This document shows, one piece after another, positions 1 through 8,149 of a stretch of 64,000 nt of DNA (positions within the stretch are counted from its first letter, which is position 1; each line of letters starts with the position of its first letter). A program made the position numbers and the translations under genes. Location: NCBI RefSeq assembly GCF_050314555.1, contig NZ_JBNPNH010000004.1, forward strand, positions 62,001 to 126,000. The letters are read 5' to 3'. The stretch comes from Spyradosoma sp004558035. Its GTDB lineage: Bacteria; Verrucomicrobiota; Verrucomicrobiia; Opitutales; UBA953. The notes beneath the pieces were generated by a model. It ran no database searches. It was given only the letters and a program-made list of their open reading frames with translations, and was not told the origin of the DNA.

Positions 1-842
1 ATCTCGCGAATCTGCTCAACGAGGCGGCGCTCGTCGCCGTGCGCTCCGGCAAGGAAAAGATCGACATGCTTTCGATCGAGGAGGCGCGCGACAAGATTTC
101 CTACGGGCGGGAACGCCGCCGCGTCATGGACCAGAAGGACCGCGCGAAGACCGCCTATCACGAGGCCGGGCACGCGCTCGTCCAGGTGCTCATCGACGAC
201 GGACTGATGCCGCTGCACAAAGTGACGATCGTGCCGCGCGGGGGCGCGCTCGGCATGGCGATGTTCATGCCCGAAAAGGACGTGCTCGGCTACGAACGCT
301 CACAGCTCGAGAACATGATCTGCACGGCGATGGCGGGGCGCGTCGGCGAAAAAGTCTTCTCGGGGAGCATCTCCAACGGCGCGTCGAGCGACATCAAGAA
401 CGCCACGAGCATGGCGCGCCGCATGGTCTGCGAATGGGGCATGAGCGACCGCCTCGGCCCCGTCTCTTACGGGGACAACCAGCAGAATCTTTTCCTCGGC
501 CGCGAAATCGCGCGCACGCAGAACGTCAGCGAAGAGACGCTGCGCGCCATCGACGACGAAATCCGCGGCATCGTTTCGAAGCAGTACGCGCGCGCGGAAA
601 AGCTGATCGCCGACCACGCGGACGCGCACCGGAAAATCGCCGAGTCGCTGCTGGAATACGAGACGCTCGACGGCGTGCACGTGAAGGAGATCGTCGAGTT
701 CGGCGAAATCCGCACCGAAGTCGGCTACAAGTCCTTCGAGCGGAAGGACGCGGAAAAGAAGGCCGCCGAAGAAAAGGCGGCGGCGGAAAAAGCCGAAAAC
801 GAAAAGCTCGCCCTCCGCGAAGAACGCTCCCGCAAATCCTGA
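1..842 (+). CDS. ftsH: FtsH membrane AAA+ zinc protease, C-terminal part (5' end outside window)
   Basis: The frame is open from base 3 with no start in the window, so this is the 3' part of a longer gene. Visible are the end of the AAA+ lid and the whole M41 peptidase domain. The zinc motif HEAGH is encoded at 159-173, and the third metal ligand is the Asp of GASSD near 390. The usual FtsH words GDNQQNLFLG and MARRMVCEWGMS follow. FtsH is an inner-membrane hexameric ATP-dependent protease that degrades short-lived and misassembled proteins, including LpxC in enterics. The tail from about 740 is Lys/Glu/Ala rich and probably disordered. The next gene is 340 bp away and unrelated. Identification is certain; the membrane and ATPase parts cannot be seen. 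Confidence 0.97.
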   Translation, partial: LANLLNEAALVAVRSGKEKIDMLSIEEARDKISYGRERRRVMDQKDRAKTAYHEAGHALVQVLIDDGLMPLHKVTIVPRGGALGMAMFMPEKDVLGYERSQLENMICTAMAGRVGEKVFSGSISNGASSDIKNATSMARRMVCEWGMSDRLGPVSYGDNQQNLFLGREIARTQNVSEETLRAIDDEIRGIVSKQYARAEKLIADHADAHRKIAESLLEYETLDGVHVKEIVEFGEIRTEVGYKSFERKDAEKKAAEEKAAAEKAENEKLALREERSRKS

Positions 843-1181
843 CCCCGCGCGCCGCGGGAACGCGCGGCGGCGGCTTCGCCGAAATTTTCCTTATTTTCAC
901 GGATTCTCTCGTCAGAATATCGTCTGCGGCGGTCTGCAGACACGTTGCACTTCTTTCTTTAACTTCCCTTTAACTCCGCGGTCAAAATCTTTGCGTCTTT
1001 GCGCCTTGGCGGGGGAAAATCGCCGTCGCGGCGCTCTCGGGAAAAGGTCGCCGAAAAATCGTGCTTTTCCTCGTGCTTCCGCGGACGCCGAAGGCGCGTG
1101 AAAAACGGCTTTCGCGGTGCAAAACCTCCTGCCGAAATGCGGCTTGCACACCGAATGGGAAATTCGGTATGCTTCGGGGCG
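843..1181. other. Intergenic region with a remnant of dispersed repeat family A
   Basis: No gene is supported in these 339 bases. Positions about 952-1015 match part of the intergenic repeat family seen at 24363-24715, 53890-54110 and 59878-60020, in the orientation found at 54 kb (the tttaacttcc, gcggtc and gcgccttggcg words). The stretch just before the next gene holds an imperfect hairpin, ACCGAAT/ATTCGGT, near 1150-1169, of unknown meaning. An in-frame ATG exists at 999, but the residues it would add have a basic, non-globular composition. Confidence 0.6.
844..902 (+). terminator. Possible ftsH terminator
   Basis: Immediately after the ftsH stop, CCGCGCG (844-850) can pair with CGCGCGG (860-866) around a loop that contains a GGGAACG word. 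A T-rich run follows (gaaattttccttatttt). It is not a perfect intrinsic terminator because the T-tract starts about 15 bases after the stem. Confidence 0.35.
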
Positions 1182-1982
1182 ATGTTTCCCCAGCCGAAAG
1201 TCCCGCTCTCCGTCGTCGTCGTCGCCCGCAACGAGGAAAAGAACATGCGCGAATTTCTGGACGGTCTCGCGTTCGCGGAGGAGATCGTCGTCGTTGATGA
1301 TTTTTCGGAGGACGCCACGGCGGAAATCGCGCGGGAACGCGGCGCGAAAGTCTTTCGCCGCGCGATGAACGGCGATTGGGGCGCGCAACAGACTTTTGCC
1401 ATAGAACAGGCAACGCAGGAGTGGGTTCTGCTTCTCGACTGCGACGAACGCGTCACCCCCGAGCTCGCGGCGGAAATCCGCGAACGCGTCGCGTGCGGCG
1501 AGAAACGCGCCTACGCCGTCCGCCGCGTCAATCATTTCAAGGGCGTCCGCGTGAATCACGGCGTGCTGCGTCCGGACTGGGTGCCGCGCCTGCTGCCGCG
1601 CGCGGGAACGCGCGTCGAAGGCTTCGTGCATCCGAAAATCATCTTCAACTGCCCGCCCGCGCGGCTGCGCGCGCCGCTGCTTCACTTCACCTACGACACG
1701 TGGCGCGCCTATCTCGGCAAATTCGAAAAATACACGCGGCTCGCGGCGGAAAAGGCGTTCGCCGAAGGCAAGCGCGCGCGGTTTTTCCGCGACGTCGTGC
1801 TGCGCCCGGCGTTCGCGTTCTTCAAGATGTACGTGCTGCAGGGCGGCTTTCTCGACGGGAAGATCGGCTGGATTCTCTCCGCGAATCACTACTTCTACAC
1901 GGAAATGAAATACGTGCGCCTCTACTTCCTGCAGCGGGAACGCGACGCCGCGCGCGGCGCGGAAAGCGAGGCGCGTCGATGA
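1182..1982 (+). CDS. GT2 glycosyltransferase, WaaE/KdtX-like
   Basis: This 266-residue family 2 glycosyltransferase begins directly with the GT-A fold strand PLSVVVVARNEEKN (residues about 8-21). It has the metal/nucleotide motif DCD at residues 86-88 inside WVLLLDCDER, and a C-terminal amphipathic part with HFTYDTW and GGFLDGKIGW. That architecture matches the WaaE/KdtX group of LPS inner-core glucosyltransferases, which act at the cytosolic face of the inner membrane; the actual sugar is not known. The start at 1182 is chosen because the fold begins there. Alternatives at 1155 and 999 add residues unlike the family. It is the first gene of an operon, and its stop overlaps the next ATG (ATGA). 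Confidence 0.8.
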   Translation: MFPQPKVPLSVVVVARNEEKNMREFLDGLAFAEEIVVVDDFSEDATAEIARERGAKVFRRAMNGDWGAQQTFAIEQATQEWVLLLDCDERVTPELAAEIRERVACGEKRAYAVRRVNHFKGVRVNHGVLRPDWVPRLLPRAGTRVEGFVHPKIIFNCPPARLRAPLLHFTYDTWRAYLGKFEKYTRLAAEKAFAEGKRARFFRDVVLRPAFAFFKMYVLQGGFLDGKIGWILSANHYFYTEMKYVRLYFLQRERDAARGAESEARR

Positions 1983-3949
1983 GGCGTTTCGCGCGGGCGC
2001 GATTTTTTCTCGCGGCGTGGTGGGCGAATCTCGCCGCCGTCGCGCTGATTTCCGCGCTGGGGCGGCTCGCGCTTTGGATTTTCCCGGCGGAAGCGGACGG
2101 CGCTCTTTTTTCCGCCGAAGCCGGCGAGGCGTGGAGCGTCGGCGCGCGCTTCGACCTGATGACGGGCGCGTATCTCTCGCTCCCGATTCTGTCGGCGTGG
2201 CTCGTCGCCCTGGCGTTCCCGCGGAAACGCTCCGCGGCGCTGCGCTGCGGCCTGGGCGTTTCGCTCGCGCTTGATCTGCTGCTCGTCGGCGTGTGGGTCG
2301 CCGATTTCGGATTTTTCGGCGAATACGGCGACCAGTTCAACGTGTGGGCGCTCGGCGTATTCAACGACGACGCGGGCGCGATTTTCGGCACCGTGCTCGC
2401 GGATTATCATTGGGGACGCTACCTCGCCGCCTTCGTCGCGGGAACGGCGCTTTGCGCGTTCGCGATTCCGCGTCTGAACCGCGCGGCGCTGCGTTTTTCG
2501 GCGCGACGCGCGCGCGGCGTCGCGGGAACGCTCGTCCTTTTCGCCGCGACGCTCGTCTGCGCCGCGTTCTGCTTCCGCGGAGGATTCGCGCGGCGTCCGC
2601 TCGGGCTGCGCGACGCCGCCGTCTGCGCGACGGACAAGCTCAACCGGCTCATCGTCAATCCGGCGTTTCTGCTGAAGCACGTCTTCCTCGACATGCGGGA
2701 AATCTCCAACGGCGGCGCGCGCCCGGCGTTCGTGCACGACGTTCCCGAGCAGGCTCGGCGGCTCTTCGGGACACCCGCGGAGACGCCGGCGGAAATCGAA
2801 GCGCTCGTCACCAAAAAGAACCGTAGACTGAACCCGAACGCGCCCGCGCCGAAACGCGTCTATCTCTTCGTGATGGAGAGCTACGACGCCTGGCCGCTCG
2901 CGGAAAAATACGCGCCGCTCGGGCTCGCGGACTCGGTCGCGAAACTGCGGGAACGCGGCGCTTCGTCCGAGAATTTCATCTCCGGCGCCTCGGGGACGAT
3001 GCTCTCGCTTTCGGCGCTCATGTCGGGCGTGCCGCACGTGGACGTCGCGCAGAACTACCGCCCGAACGGCAGTCGCGCGCTCGCGACGGCGACGGCGAAA
3101 ATCTTTTCCCGACTCGGCTACAGGACGCGCTTCGCCTACTGCGGCTACGGCATGTGGCAGCACGTCGAAACCTACGCGCGCGACCAGGGATTCGACGAAG
3201 TCGTGCTCGGCAGCGACGTCGCCGACTGCCCGGAAACGCTCAAGGGCGAATGGGGCGTGCCCGACGGTTTTCTGTTCGAGCACCTCGCGAAGCTCGCTCG
3301 CGCGGACGGCGAGACGCCCGTCTTCACGCTCGTGCTGAGCGCCTCTTACCACCCGCCCTACAATCTGCCGCTCGACGATTTCGGCTGCCCGCCCGTCGTC
3401 GTTCCCGCCGAGCTCGCGGACGCCTGCGGCGGACGCGCGACGCCGAACGAACTGCGGCATTTCCGCTACGCGGACCGCGCGCTCGGGAAATTCGTCGAAG
3501 CCGTCGGGAGCTTCGACCCGGACGCGGTCTTCGCCGTCACGGGCGACCATTTTTCGCGCCGCTTCATCGGGAAAAATCCCACGCTCGCGGAGCGCAAGCA
3601 GGTGCCGTTCGTCGTCGCCGGCGGCGGCGTTCCCGCGGGAACGAAACTGCCCTTCGGCACGCACGCGGACGTCGTGCCGACGCTGCTCGCGCTGTGCGCG
3701 CCGGAAGGCTTCGAATACGCGAGCTTCGGCGAAAATCTGTTTTCGGAGGCGGCGCGTTCCCGTCGCTGCGCCTTCGGAGAAAACGTCGTCCTGCACGCGG
3801 GCGGCGGCTTTCTTTACGGCTCGCCGGACGAGCGCTACGGCGCACCCGTTCCGCCCGAGCTCGCGGCGGAAATGACCGCGGACGCCGACGCGCTCCGCGC
3901 CCTCGCCTGGACTTATTTCGAAAAAACGGAGACGCCGCAATCCCGATGA
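1979..3949 (+). CDS. Membrane sulfatase-fold phosphotransferase (LtaS/EptA/OpgB type)
   Basis: A 656-residue inner-membrane protein with about five N-terminal membrane segments (residues about 10-200) and a C-terminal alkaline-phosphatase/sulfatase-fold domain that should face the periplasm. The metal ligand is E300 in FVMESYDAW, the catalytic residue is T340 in SGTMLSLSALMSG, and TGDH lies at about 521-524. A threonine rather than a formylglycine cysteine at this place is typical of enzymes that move phosphoethanolamine or phosphoglycerol from a phospholipid to a glycan (EptA, LtaS, OpgB). The substrate is not decided by sequence. It overlaps its neighbours by 4 bases at both ends, so the three genes are translated together. 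It carries nine or so GGGAACG words in either orientation. Confidence 0.85.
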   Translation: MRRFARARFFLAAWWANLAAVALISALGRLALWIFPAEADGALFSAEAGEAWSVGARFDLMTGAYLSLPILSAWLVALAFPRKRSAALRCGLGVSLALDLLLVGVWVADFGFFGEYGDQFNVWALGVFNDDAGAIFGTVLADYHWGRYLAAFVAGTALCAFAIPRLNRAALRFSARRARGVAGTLVLFAATLVCAAFCFRGGFARRPLGLRDAAVCATDKLNRLIVNPAFLLKHVFLDMREISNGGARPAFVHDVPEQARRLFGTPAETPAEIEALVTKKNRRLNPNAPAPKRVYLFVMESYDAWPLAEKYAPLGLADSVAKLRERGASSENFISGASGTMLSLSALMSGVPHVDVAQNYRPNGSRALATATAKIFSRLGYRTRFAYCGYGMWQHVETYARDQGFDEVVLGSDVADCPETLKGEWGVPDGFLFEHLAKLARADGETPVFTLVLSASYHPPYNLPLDDFGCPPVVVPAELADACGGRATPNELRHFRYADRALGKFVEAVGSFDPDAVFAVTGDHFSRRFIGKNPTLAERKQVPFVVAGGGVPAGTKLPFGTHADVVPTLLALCAPEGFEYASFGENLFSEAARSRRCAFGENVVLHAGGGFLYGSPDERYGAPVPPELAAEMTADADALRALAWTYFEKTETPQSR

Positions 3950-4650
3950 ACGACTCACAAAGCATGTTCCGCATCTTCTGCAACGCGTCCGAATTCGCGG
4001 CGGCGTTCGACGAAATTCGTTCGATGCTGCGGGAACGTCGCGGCGAAGTCCTGCGCGACGCCATGGACCACCCGACTCGGGCGCGCCTCATCCTGAAAAC
4101 GAAAATCGCGGGCGTTCCCGTCGTGCTCAAGCACGAGTACTTCATCTTCCGTTTCGACCGCTCTCTGAAAGCGTTTCTTTTCGGCTCCGACGCGCGCAAC
4201 ATTTTTTGCCTCAGCGAGCGCGCCCGCGCCGACGGGTTCCGGGGAATTCCGCGCACATTTCTCGTCGCCGAAAGATTCTCCCGCGGCGTCCTGAGGGAAA
4301 CGATTTCCGTGACGGAATTTTTGGACGGCGCATCTCCGTCGTCGCCCTGTTCCCGCGAGACGCAGGACGCGATCGCCGCGCTGATGCGCGAGTGCCACGC
4401 GCGCGGAATCATCTCCGGCGACGTCTGCCCGGATAATTTTCTGCTCGCGCGGGACGGCATGAAGCTCATCGATTTCCGCGGAGGAAAGGTTTTCCCGTGT
4501 CTGGCGAAGGCGCGCGACCGCCTCCAGCTCGAACGCGTCTTCGGCATCCCGAACCGTTCCCGCGGGCTTCCCGAAAGAATTTTCATCGCCCTGCACGCGC
4601 TGCGCAACCTCGGCCGCAGACTCCGCGGCAGAACTCCCATAGCAGATTGA
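3946..4650 (+). CDS. LPS-core-kinase-like protein (WaaY/RfaY type)
   Basis: A 234-residue protein with a small protein-kinase-like fold. A glycine-poor N-lobe contains VVLKHEYFIFRF (Lys for ATP binding). The catalytic loop GIISGDVCPDNFLL has D159 and N164, and the metal Asp is D176 in LIDFRGGKV. The histidine of the usual HxD/HGD loop is replaced by Ser-Gly. This pattern fits the RfaY/WaaY family that phosphorylates core heptose from ATP in the cytosol. It sits between a phosphotransferase-like sulfatase and a sugar nucleotidyltransferase, which supports a role in decorating LPS or a related glycan. The start overlaps the previous stop (ATGA at 3946). Confidence 0.72.
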   Translation: MNDSQSMFRIFCNASEFAAAFDEIRSMLRERRGEVLRDAMDHPTRARLILKTKIAGVPVVLKHEYFIFRFDRSLKAFLFGSDARNIFCLSERARADGFRGIPRTFLVAERFSRGVLRETISVTEFLDGASPSSPCSRETQDAIAALMRECHARGIISGDVCPDNFLLARDGMKLIDFRGGKVFPCLAKARDRLQLERVFGIPNRSRGLPERIFIALHALRNLGRRLRGRTPIAD

Positions 4651-4669
4651 ACACCGTACATCACGACTT

Positions 4670-5815
4670 ATGCCTAAAAAAGTATTCGTTTCCGGTTGCT
4701 ACGACATGCTCCACAGCGGGCACGTGGCGTTTTTCGAAGAGGCTTCCAAGCTCGGAGAGCTCTACGTCGGCATCGGCAGCGACGCCACGATCTGCGCTCT
4801 CAAGGCGCGCAAGACCATCAACCCCGAAGCCGAGCGGCTCTACATGGTCAAGGCGCTCCGCTGCGTCAAGGACGCCTGGATCAACCGCGGGAGCGGCATC
4901 ATGGACTTCGAGGAAGACGTGCTCGCGCTCAAGCCCGACATCTTTTACGTGAACACCGACGGGCACTCGCCCGCGAAGGAGGATTTCTGCCGCAAGCACG
5001 GCATCGAATACGTCGTCGCCAAGCGCGTGCCGCACGGCGATCTGCCGGCGCGCTCGACGACCGCGCTGCGCAAGGAATGCCGCATTCCCTACCGCATCGA
5101 TCTCGCGGGCGGCTGGCTCGACCAGCCTTTCGTGAACGAGCTCGCGCCAGGCGCGGTGCTGACCGTCTCGATCGAGCCGGACTACGAGTTCAACGACCGC
5201 AGCGGCATGGCGACGAGCTCGCGCAAGAAGGCGGTGGAGCTTTGGCAGACGGACGTTCCCGAAACGAGCGACCGCGAGAAGCTCGCGAAGATCCTGTTCT
5301 GCTACGAAAACCCTCCGATGATGGGCAACCGCTACGTGAGCGGCTCGCAGGATTCTCTCGGGATCGTGATACCCGGGCTGAACCGGCTCGACTACGACCG
5401 CGGCTACTGGCCGACGAAGATCACGACGCGCACGGACGCGGATCTGCTCGCGTGGATCGAGGCGCGTCTGTGGCTCGTGCCGCTGTATCCACGTCGCGCG
5501 GAATACGACGTCTTCGCGGGAACGCGCGTGACGGAGGAAAACGCGCGCGCGCTCGCTTCGGCGACGGACGCGGCGTGGGAGGCGATTCTTGCGAAGGACG
5601 CTTCGGCGTGGGGCGCGGCGACGACCGCGGTCTTCGAGGCGCAGACCGCGATGTTCCCGAACATGGCGCCCGCGGACGTGCGCGAGATCATCGCGAAATA
5701 CGCGCCCGTCTCTCTCGGGCACAAGGTCTCGGGCGCGGGCGGCGGAGGCTACCTCATCCTCGTCTCGGAAACACCGATTGAAAACGCTCTGAAAATCCGA
5801 ATCCGCCGGAAATGA
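4670..5815 (+). CDS. Nucleotidyltransferase fused to GHMP sugar kinase domain
   Basis: This 381-residue protein joins two catalytic folds. Residues 1-130 are a cytidylyltransferase-type domain with VSGCYDMLHSGHV (residues 7-19, the HxGH signature) and a late ARSTTALR that resembles the ISTT part of this family. Residues 138-381 look like a GHMP kinase of the fucokinase/HddA kind: motif 1 IDLAGGWLDQP (143-153), a shortened glycine loop SGMATSS (178-184), GSQDSLG (225-231), and motif 3 KVSGAGGGGYLIL (352-364). The expected chemistry is phosphorylation of a sugar and transfer to a nucleotide, giving an activated sugar for the neighbouring glycosyltransferases. The order (transferase first) differs from both HldE and Fkp. 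The substrate is unknown. Confidence 0.75.
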   Translation: MPKKVFVSGCYDMLHSGHVAFFEEASKLGELYVGIGSDATICALKARKTINPEAERLYMVKALRCVKDAWINRGSGIMDFEEDVLALKPDIFYVNTDGHSPAKEDFCRKHGIEYVVAKRVPHGDLPARSTTALRKECRIPYRIDLAGGWLDQPFVNELAPGAVLTVSIEPDYEFNDRSGMATSSRKKAVELWQTDVPETSDREKLAKILFCYENPPMMGNRYVSGSQDSLGIVIPGLNRLDYDRGYWPTKITTRTDADLLAWIEARLWLVPLYPRRAEYDVFAGTRVTEENARALASATDAAWEAILAKDASAWGAATTAVFEAQTAMFPNMAPADVREIIAKYAPVSLGHKVSGAGGGGYLILVSETPIENALKIRIRRK

Positions 5816-6555
5816 AAAAATTCACCGCATCATTGATCACCTCGCTGATTCCGAGCAGGAAGCTTCGGAAAAAGCTGAAAGAGCGCCTCATATCCGGGAA
5901 ACTTCGAATCGAGCCCGGCAACGTCGTCGAACTAGCCGTCCGCTCGTCCAACAACATCGGCATCCACGGACGCGGCAACCGCCTTGTGGTCAAAACGAAA
6001 GAGATTCCGCTCCGGCTTGACGTTTCGATTGTCGGAAACGGGAACGAAATCGTCATCGAGGAAGGTTTCCGCGCGGAATCTTTGTGCCGCATCATCGTCG
6101 GAACAGACTCCAATCCCTGCGACAATGCGAAAATCCACATCGGAAAAAACACGCACGTGAACGACGTGTATTTCTTGACCATGGAGGACGATTCCTTCAT
6201 CGAAGTCGGCGAAGACTGCCTTTTCTCCTGGGGCGTTTACGTGTGGGCGACGGACTCTCATGCCATATTCGAGACTTCGGAAGACTTGCCTTGCGAGGCG
6301 AATACCGAAAACGTCCGCAATTGCGGGAAATTCGTGAAAATCGGAAATCACGTCTGGCTCGGCATGGACGTGAAGGTCGGGAAAAACACGGAAATCGGCG
6401 ACGGGTGCGTCGTCGGCTGGAGCAGTGTCGTCACCGGCGCGTTTCCGGAAAAGAACTGCGTCATCGCAGGCGTTCCCGCGAAAATAATAAAGCAAAACCG
6501 GTCGTGGCATTACCGCTCCGCGAACATGTTTCTTCGGCAGAAAGATCCGTCATGA
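5812..6555 (+). CDS. Hexapeptide-repeat (left-handed beta-helix) acyltransferase
   Basis: A 247-residue protein whose second half is made of isoleucine/valine-spaced hexapeptide turns (IHIGKNTHVNDVYF, IEVGEDCLFSWGV, VKIGNHVWLGMDVKVGKNTEIGDGCVVG). It ends with the family words GVPAKIIK. The histidine in ATDSHAIF is at the expected catalytic place. Such enzymes form trimers and transfer acetyl or other acyl groups from CoA to sugars. The codon use is slightly less GC-rich than that of the genes before it. It overlaps both neighbours by 4 bases (ATGA), so it belongs to the operon. The acceptor is probably a sugar made here; this is inferred from position only. Confidence 0.85.
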   Translation: MKKFTASLITSLIPSRKLRKKLKERLISGKLRIEPGNVVELAVRSSNNIGIHGRGNRLVVKTKEIPLRLDVSIVGNGNEIVIEEGFRAESLCRIIVGTDSNPCDNAKIHIGKNTHVNDVYFLTMEDDSFIEVGEDCLFSWGVYVWATDSHAIFETSEDLPCEANTENVRNCGKFVKIGNHVWLGMDVKVGKNTEIGDGCVVGWSSVVTGAFPEKNCVIAGVPAKIIKQNRSWHYRSANMFLRQKDPS

Positions 6556-7343
6556 AAATCTCAATCATCACCGTCAACTACAACGACGCTCCGGGGCTTG
6601 AAAAGACGCTCGCTTCGGAGACGGCTCTGCGCCTTCCCGCAGGCGTCGAAACGGAGGTTGTCGTCATCGACGGCGGAAGCACGGACGGAAGCGTCGATGT
6701 GCTGAAAAGCTTTTCCGGAAAAATAGCCTACTCCGTCTCCGAACCGGACCGCGGCATTTTTCACGCGATGAACAAAGGCGTCGCCGCCGCGACAGGCGAT
6801 TTCTGCATCTTCATGAATTCCGGAGACCGCTTCGCCTCCGAAGACGTTTTCGAAAAAATCTTCGCCGAAGGAGAAGCGCGGAAGCGCTTCGAAGCGGACG
6901 TCGTGACCGGCTCGACAATTTACGTCGATTCCGTCGCGGGAACGCGGGAATTCGGTCACGCGCCGGCGGCGGTCTCGCTCGGTTTTTTCTACAACAAGAC
7001 GCTGCAGCATCAATCTTCCTTCATCCGCACGGAAAAGCTGCGCCGATTCCCCTACGACGAAACGCTGAAAATCGTCGGAGACATCAAATTTTGGATTCAG
7101 TGCCTGATTCTCGACGGAGGGCGCTACGCGCGCACGCGCGTTCCCGTAGCGGAATTCGATCTCGCCGGCGTGCGTTCCCGCCCGGAAGGCGCGGAAGAAA
7201 CGGAACTGCGCCGCGTCTTCCGCGACTTGAAGCTGGAAAAGATTCTCTGCGACTATGATCTCATCATGCGTCCCGCCGATTTGAAGATGCGACTCTGCAA
7301 GCATTTCTTCTCCCGCGCACTGAGGAAGGAGCTCGACATATGA
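6552..7343 (+). CDS. GT2 glycosyltransferase (WcaA/WcaE-like)
   Basis: A 263-residue GT-A enzyme. It starts KISIITVNYNDAPGLEKTL, has VVVIDGGSTDGS (residues about 35-46), then EPDRGIFHAMNKG and an acidic metal site in the FCIFMNSGDRF strand. These features are typical of short family 2 transferases in colanic-acid-like and O-antigen clusters. There is no membrane anchor. The start is fixed by the ATGA overlap with the acyltransferase stop. It is a paralogue of the gene directly downstream: both share the VIDGxSxDG and EPDxGIxxAMNKGV blocks, which suggests a tandem duplication that has since diverged. Confidence 0.88.
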   Translation: MKISIITVNYNDAPGLEKTLASETALRLPAGVETEVVVIDGGSTDGSVDVLKSFSGKIAYSVSEPDRGIFHAMNKGVAAATGDFCIFMNSGDRFASEDVFEKIFAEGEARKRFEADVVTGSTIYVDSVAGTREFGHAPAAVSLGFFYNKTLQHQSSFIRTEKLRRFPYDETLKIVGDIKFWIQCLILDGGRYARTRVPVAEFDLAGVRSRPEGAEETELRRVFRDLKLEKILCDYDLIMRPADLKMRLCKHFFSRALRKELDI

Positions 7344-8137
7344 GAAAATTCTCAATCGTCACCGTCTGCCGCAACGCGGAAAAAACAATCGAACGCACAA
7401 TACGCTCCGTAATCGCGCAGACGTATCCGAACAAGGAATTCGTCGTGATCGACGGCGCCTCTTCAGACGGCACGCGCGCCATTCTCGAAAAATATCGGGA
7501 TAAAATCGACGTCGTCGTCTCGGAGCCGGACAAAGGGATTTACGACGCGATGAACAAGGGCGTTTCGCGCGCGACGGGAGACTACGTCATCTTCATCAAC
7601 GCGGACGATTATTTTTATGACGACCGCGCGCTCGAGCACGCGGCGGGAACGCCCGAGGCGGATTTTCTCTTCGGAGCGCAATACGACGCTGAAGACGGCT
7701 TGCTGAAACCCGCGGAGAATCTGGACGCGCTCGACGTCCCGCATCTTTTTTTCGGGCAGTTTGCACACCAGTCGATTTTCGCGAGACGCGATCTTTTCGC
7801 GCGCTTCGGAGCGTTCGACACGAGCTACCGCATCTGCGCCGACTGGGACTGGATTCTGCGCTGCATCGTGAACGGCGCGACGACGTCGAAAATCGAGGCT
7901 CCGATTGCAGTCTTCACGGTAGGCGGAGCCTCGGGCGCAGCCGGCAGAAACGGGCTCCTCTCGCGGGAGCGCAAAGCGCTCCTGCGGAAGAACCTCGGCG
8001 CGCTCCCGCTCGAAAACGCGCTCACGCGCATCGAAAAAATTTTCCGAAAACCGTTGCAAAAAATCGGACTGGGACGCGTCCTGGAAAACGCCGTCCGCCG
8101 CAGTCTCGCAAAGAAATTTCCGTCTCGGAAAAGCTGA
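7340..8137 (+). CDS. GT2 glycosyltransferase (WcaA/WcaE-like), paralogue
   Basis: This 265-residue family 2 transferase has KFSIVTVCRNAEKTIERTI, VVIDGASSDGTRAILEKY, SEPDKGIYDAMNKGVSRATGDYVIFINADDYF (metal DD) and CADWDWILRC, the usual layout of colanic-acid-type transferases acting in the cytosol. It overlaps the previous gene by 4 bases. A purine-rich AGGAAGGAG just upstream, encoded by the end of that gene, is one of the few Shine-Dalgarno-like sequences in the window. The 3' part (residues about 200-265) is basic and may be a membrane-contact or acceptor region. Confidence 0.88.
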   Translation: MRKFSIVTVCRNAEKTIERTIRSVIAQTYPNKEFVVIDGASSDGTRAILEKYRDKIDVVVSEPDKGIYDAMNKGVSRATGDYVIFINADDYFYDDRALEHAAGTPEADFLFGAQYDAEDGLLKPAENLDALDVPHLFFGQFAHQSIFARRDLFARFGAFDTSYRICADWDWILRCIVNGATTSKIEAPIAVFTVGGASGAAGRNGLLSRERKALLRKNLGALPLENALTRIEKIFRKPLQKIGLGRVLENAVRRSLAKKFPSRKS

Positions 8138-8149
8138 ACAGACGGCGAC

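Noticed and set aside
999..1181. Upstream start for the first glycosyltransferase
   Set aside because: The added residues are basic and unrelated to the fold, and lie on repeat family A DNA.
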